A DNA stretch of 64,000 nucleotides, taken from the NCBI GenBank assembly GCA_944383465.1, contig CALWPQ010000028.1, forward strand, positions 1 through 64,000. Reading direction: 5' to 3'. The translations under genes and the position numbers were made by a program. Of the stretch, positions 61,354-64,000 are shown piece after piece. The stretch is from an uncultured Clostridia bacterium (GTDB lineage: Bacteria; Bacillota; Clostridia; Peptostreptococcales; Anaerovoracaceae). Position 1 is the stretch's first letter. The number at the start of each line of letters is the position of its first letter. The notes under the pieces were generated by a model. The model was given only the letters and a program-made list of their open reading frames with translations, made no database searches and was not told the DNA's origin.

Positions 61354-61396
61354 GAACAAATGTTTACTTTTCCTCTCGAATGTGATAGTATGTTCG
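61354..61396 (+). promoter_or_regulatory. lexA promoter with SOS boxes
   Basis: GAACAAATGTTT (61354-61365) fits the Gram-positive LexA box CGAACN4GTTCG with one mismatch in the core and overlaps the -35 TTTACT (61363-61368). The extended -10 TGATAGTAT ends at 61391, 17 bases on. A GTTCG half-site at 61392-61396 follows. This is the expected layout for lexA autorepression. Confidence 0.7.
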
Positions 61397-61436
61397 TATA
61401 GGTTAGTTACATTATATGACATGAAAGGATAAGCGC

Positions 61437-62165
61437 ATGGATAATTTGAAAGAAAGAGAACGCAGGATTCTCGCCTATATGAAAGAGGAAATCAGAAAAA
61501 AAGGATATCCGCCGACAGTGCGTGAAATATGCGCGGCTCTCAACATAAAATCCACATCTACGGCTCACAAGGACATAGAAAGTCTCGTAAAGCAGGGATA
61601 TATAATAAAAGACCCTTCAAAGCCGAGAGCGCTTATGATTACGGATCCAGACGATGCAGGGGATATATATGGCGAAGGAGCAGGCAGCGCTTATGATGCG
61701 GGCGCTGACACGCGCGGAACTGTAAATACTGCGCACAGGTCTGCAAGCGCAGATTCTTCATACGCAAATATTGAAAGGACTGATATCGTCGATATACCGG
61801 TAGTCGGCAGAATAGCAGCCGGAACACCTATACTTGCAGAGCAGAATATAGAAGAAACATTTCCGCTGCCCGCAAGATTTATGGGCAAGGGTACAAATTT
61901 TATGCTCACCGTCAGAGGTGAAAGTATGATAGAAGCAGGTATTTTTGATGGCGATTACATACTCGTACAGCAGCAGAGTACGGCTAATAACGGCGATATA
62001 GTTGTAGCTATGGTAGACGGCTTTGAGTCAGAGGCAACGGTAAAGACGTTTTATAAAGAGGCTGATCATATAAGACTTCAGCCCGAAAATTCCTCGATGT
62101 CGCCGATCATAGTAAAGGATGTTAAAATTCTCGGAAAAGTGCGCGGCGTTTTCAGATATTTTTAA
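61437..62165 (+). CDS. lexA: SOS repressor LexA
   Basis: A 242-residue repressor that cleaves itself when RecA filaments form. The N-terminal winged helix (about 1-65, YPPTVREICAALNIKSTSTAHKDIESL) precedes an unusually long Ala/Gly/Asp-rich linker (about 70-115). The S24 peptidase-like domain has the cleavage site A128-G129, the nucleophile S163 (GESM) and the general base K203. Family members are about 200-215 residues, so the linker insertion accounts for the extra length. SOS boxes lie in its promoter. Confidence 0.94.
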   Translation: MDNLKERERRILAYMKEEIRKKGYPPTVREICAALNIKSTSTAHKDIESLVKQGYIIKDPSKPRALMITDPDDAGDIYGEGAGSAYDAGADTRGTVNTAHRSASADSSYANIERTDIVDIPVVGRIAAGTPILAEQNIEETFPLPARFMGKGTNFMLTVRGESMIEAGIFDGDYILVQQQSTANNGDIVVAMVDGFESEATVKTFYKEADHIRLQPENSSMSPIIVKDVKILGKVRGVFRYF

Positions 62166-62239
62166 AGAGTATGGCTGCGGTCTGTCAGCTTGCAAAGTGG
62201 CGAGACAAACATTTTTGGCGTAATTTTGTGCGTTTTGCC

Positions 62240-62268
62240 TTGACGAGATGCGGGATATGTGTTATATT
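62240..62268 (+). promoter_or_regulatory. Promoter of the infC-rpmI-rplT operon
   Basis: TTGACG (62240-62245) and TATATT (62263-62268) with a 17-base spacer; transcription should start near 62275. Confidence 0.75.
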
Positions 62269-62274
62269 GTTTAG

Positions 62275-62397
62275 GTAATAAAGAAGAAGTTATCCGCTTC
62301 TCACCTTTGCGGCGCAAGCTGCACTGGTTAATATTAAGGGCACAGATCAGAATTGTGTTATTTTGGCGGATATCTTTTGATGTCCGTTTTTATTATG
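62275..62397 (+). ncRNA. L20/infC leader with attenuator terminator
   Basis: The 120-base leader contains the GAAG-TTATCCGC-CTTC hairpin typical of Bacillota infC leaders and ends in a terminator, CGGATATC-TTTT-GATGTCCG (62367-62386) followed by TTTTTATT. In B. subtilis ribosomal protein L20 binds such a leader and promotes premature termination. Here the same feedback is likely because rplT is the last gene of the operon. Confidence 0.75.
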
Positions 62398-62410
62398 TAG
62401 GAGGTACGGA

Positions 62411-62929
62411 ATCATTAGCAAGGAAAATTTAATCAACGAAGAAATTCGTGATAAGGAACTTCGTGTTATCGACGCAGACGGAACGATGGTAGGTATAATG
62501 AGCCGCGATGAGGCGCTTGAGCTGGCGAACGAGAGAAAGCTTGATCTTGTCAATATTTCTCCGAATGCAAACCCGCCGGTCTGCAAGATTCTCGATTATG
62601 GCAAGTACAGATACGAGCTTCAGAAAAGGGAAAAAGAAGCCAAGAAAAAACAGAAGACGATGCAGATCAAGGAAATTCGCCTAAGTACGTTTATCGAGGA
62701 ACACGATATAAATGTCAAGGCAAATACGGCTGCGAAGTTTCTCAAAGAAGGCGACAAAGTCAAGGTGTCACTGCGTTTTCGCGGAAGAGAAAGGGATTAT
62801 GTCAGCAAGGGAATGGATGTAATGAATAAATTTGCTGAAGTAGTTTCAGAAGTCGGTAATGTAGAAAAGAAGCCTGAATTTGAAGGCCGAAGCTTGATAA
62901 TGGTAGTAGCACCGAAAACAGATAAATAG
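62411..62929 (+). CDS. infC: Translation initiation factor IF-3
   Basis: IF-3 binds the 30S subunit and checks the start codon. No ATG gives a full-length protein: the first in-frame ATG is at 62486, 25 codons inside the conserved N-terminal domain (ISKENLINEEIRDKELRVIDADG). The AGGAGGT site at 62399-62405 points to ATC at 62411 or ATT at 62414 as start codon, giving about 172 residues. A non-AUG start in infC is known from other bacteria and allows IF-3 to limit its own synthesis. Both domains, the linker helix (KYRYELQKREKEAKKKQK) and the C-terminal VKVSLRFRGRE are present. Confidence 0.92.
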   Translation: MISKENLINEEIRDKELRVIDADGTMVGIMSRDEALELANERKLDLVNISPNANPPVCKILDYGKYRYELQKREKEAKKKQKTMQIKEIRLSTFIEEHDINVKANTAAKFLKEGDKVKVSLRFRGRERDYVSKGMDVMNKFAEVVSEVGNVEKKPEFEGRSLIMVVAPKTDK

Positions 62930-62975
62930 TTAATAATTTAAGTCAGAAATTCAATCATAGGAGGATTTATTCGAA

Positions 62976-63176
62976 ATGGCAAAGAATAAGATGAAGTCTC
63001 ACAGAGGCGCTTGCAAGAGATTAAAATTAACCGGATCCGGTAAAGTTAAAAGAAACAAGGCATATAAGAGCCATATTCTTACTAAGAAGTCACCTAAGAG
63101 AAAAAGAGGCCTCAGAAAGGCTACAACCCTTAAGAGTGCTGATTTAAAGAGAATGCTCAGATCAATGGCGAAATAA
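62976..63176 (+). CDS. rpmI: 50S ribosomal protein L35
   Basis: A 66-residue highly basic protein with the L35 signature [24 protein letters not shown] and [22 protein letters not shown] precedes the ATG. It is the middle gene of the infC-rpmI-rplT operon. Confidence 0.97.
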   Translation: MAKNKMKSHRGACKRLKLTGSGKVKRNKAYKSHILTKKSPKRKRGLRKATTLKSADLKRMLRSMAK

Positions 63177-63194
63177 TATAGGAGGTAAAGTGAT

Positions 63195-63551
63195 ATGGCA
63201 AGAGTTAAAAAAGGCGTAAACGCGCATAAGAGACATAAAAAAGTATTAAAGCAGGCTAAAGGTTTTTACGGATTAAAGAGCAAGGTGTACAGAGCTGCAA
63301 AGCCGGCTGTGATGAGATCGCTCCGCTCTGCATATGTAGGAAGAAAGCTTAAAAAAAGAGAGTATAGAAGACTTTGGATTGCAAGAATCAATGCTGCTGC
63401 AAGAATGAATGATATTTCGTATTCGAGACTTATGGACGGTCTCAAGAAAGCGAATATAGATATTAACAGAAAGATGCTTTCGGAGATGGCTATTTACGAT
63501 GCACCTGCATTCACAGTTCTCTGCGATAAAGCCAAAGCAGCGCTTAAATAA
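63195..63551 (+). CDS. rplT: 50S ribosomal protein L20
   Basis: A 118-residue basic protein that initiates 50S assembly and, in Bacillota, represses its operon by binding the leader. The signature is [21 protein letters not shown] and [26 protein letters not shown] precedes the start. It is the last gene of the operon and the likely effector of the leader at 62275-62397. Confidence 0.97.
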   Translation: MARVKKGVNAHKRHKKVLKQAKGFYGLKSKVYRAAKPAVMRSLRSAYVGRKLKKREYRRLWIARINAAARMNDISYSRLMDGLKKANIDINRKMLSEMAIYDAPAFTVLCDKAKAALK

Positions 63552-63590
63552 ATGCGGAAAAGCAAAGAAGAGATGTTCAAATAAATAGAA

Positions 63591-63638
63591 TTCGACAATT
63601 GTATTTTGCAAAATTCGACCCCCCTGTTCGGATATAAT
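63591..63638 (+). promoter_or_regulatory. Spo0A-type spoIIG promoter
   Basis: Two 0A-box-like elements, TTCGACA (63591-63597) and TTCGACC (63614-63620), flank a TTGCAA -35 (63606-63611), and a consensus TATAAT (63633-63638) lies 21 bases further. B. subtilis spoIIG has 0A boxes at a sigma-A promoter with an abnormally long (22-base) spacer. The match in both features supports Spo0A control of the following gene. Confidence 0.6.
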
Positions 63639-63666
63639 GAATTATATCGGACAGGGGGTTTTTAAT
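63620..63666 (+). terminator. Terminator after rplT, overlapping the spoIIGA promoter
   Basis: A long stem CCCCCTGT-C-GATATAAT/ATTATATC-G-ACAGGGGG (63620-63638 with 63641-63658, one bulge) is followed by TTTTTAATTT. It should stop readthrough from the infC operon. Its 5' arm contains the -10 box of the next promoter. Confidence 0.8.
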
Positions 63667-64000
63667 TTGGTCGTCTATGCGGAATATTTATTTTTGGAAA
63701 ACTTTATAACAGGACTCATTATTTTATACTTTTCCGGACGCATATGCGGCAGAAAAACGAAAAAAATAAGACTGTGTGCGGGCGGCGCGCTGTGCGGGCT
63801 TTTTTCATTTACACTGTTTGTAAATATAAGACCGGCGCCCGTCTCATTGTTTGTAAAACTTGTGTTTTCCGTGCTGGCGGTAAGCACTGCGTTTTCGCCT
63901 CTGCCATTCAGAGCAAAACGGAAAAAAAGTGGAAACGAAAACTGCCGGCTATCTGCACATAACATTAGCTGCTGGCGCGGGCAGCTGAGGCTGCTTCTCG
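63667..64000 (+). CDS. spoIIGA: Sporulation sigma-E factor-processing peptidase SpoIIGA, 5' part
   Basis: A partial gene of 111 codons, open at the right edge. SpoIIGA is the membrane aspartic protease that activates pro-sigma-E in the mother cell. The N-terminus VVYAEYLFLENFITGLIILYFSGRICG fits the first transmembrane helix of the family, and a second helix (LCAGGALCGLFSFTLFV) follows; the protease domain lies beyond the window. The TTG at 63667 behind AGGGGG is the likely start; an ATG at 63637 is in frame but would lie upstream of the expected transcription start. The Spo0A-like promoter supports the call. Confidence 0.75.
   Translation, partial: MVVYAEYLFLENFITGLIILYFSGRICGRKTKKIRLCAGGALCGLFSFTLFVNIRPAPVSLFVKLVFSVLAVSTAFSPLPFRAKRKKSGNENCRLSAHNISCWRGQLRLLL

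Overview
The window reads as the chromosome of a spore-forming, monoderm member of the Bacillota, most likely class Clostridia. The evidence is a Bacillus/Clostridium-type division and cell wall (dcw) cluster with a SpoVD-type transpeptidase, ZapA and MutS2, a partial spoIIGA behind Spo0A-like boxes, LexA with a Gram-positive SOS box, SLH-anchored surface proteins, and AGGAGG-type ribosome binding sites throughout. The DNPR motif of MurE predicts meso-diaminopimelate peptidoglycan. I cannot name a genus from sequence alone.

Layout. 1-1.6 kb: the 5' tip of an unknown gene, deoC and a lipoprotein, all on the minus strand. 1.8-3.0 kb: an unusual cysteine-rich protein behind a sigma-K-like promoter. 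3.2-19.6 kb: dcw cluster mraZ-rsmH-ftsL-spoVD-murE-murF-mraY-murD-ftsW-murG-murA-divIB-(two DUF881 genes)-sbp-ftsZ, with no ftsA. 19.7-27.1 kb: rRNA methylase, pheST, zapA, mutS2. 27.2-33.9 kb: GNAT, VOC and nitrilase-family enzymes, DUF523, argS, radical SAM and TPR genes. 34.0-37.3 kb (minus): ornithine cyclodeaminase-family enzyme, MFS transporter, ROK kinase. 37.5-41.6 kb: an accessory block with a gene remnant, a flavin reductase gene broken by an in-frame TGA, two secreted lipoprotein hydrolases and a surface-anchored (SLH) flavodoxin. 42.1-47.4 kb: three minus-strand and six plus-strand tRNAs around a secreted stalk-domain protein and feoAB. 47.6-57.0 kb: a LytTR/AgrC-type two-component pair followed by a 2,387-residue SLH repeat protein. 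57.2-57.5 kb: a compact type I toxin-antitoxin locus too short for ordinary gene calling. 57.8-62.2 kb: aminotransferase, metal-binding HMA protein, cell-wall amidase, lexA. 62.2-64 kb: L20-type leader, infC (non-AUG start), rpmI, rplT and the start of spoIIGA.

How the genes work together. The dcw genes carry UDP-MurNAc peptide assembly (MurA, E, F, D), lipid II formation (MraY, MurG) and septal synthesis (FtsW, SpoVD, FtsL, DivIB, FtsZ), with MraZ probably controlling its own operon through three 10-bp-spaced GTGG repeats. Sporulation signatures occur at spoVD, the cysteine-rich gene and spoIIGA. The accessory block and the giant SLH protein add cell-surface functions.

The strongest candidates for under-described biology are the type I toxin-antitoxin locus at 57236-57522, the cysteine-rich putative spore protein at 1800-3008, the surface flavodoxin/hydrolase block, and the MurE that lacks its N-terminal domain.
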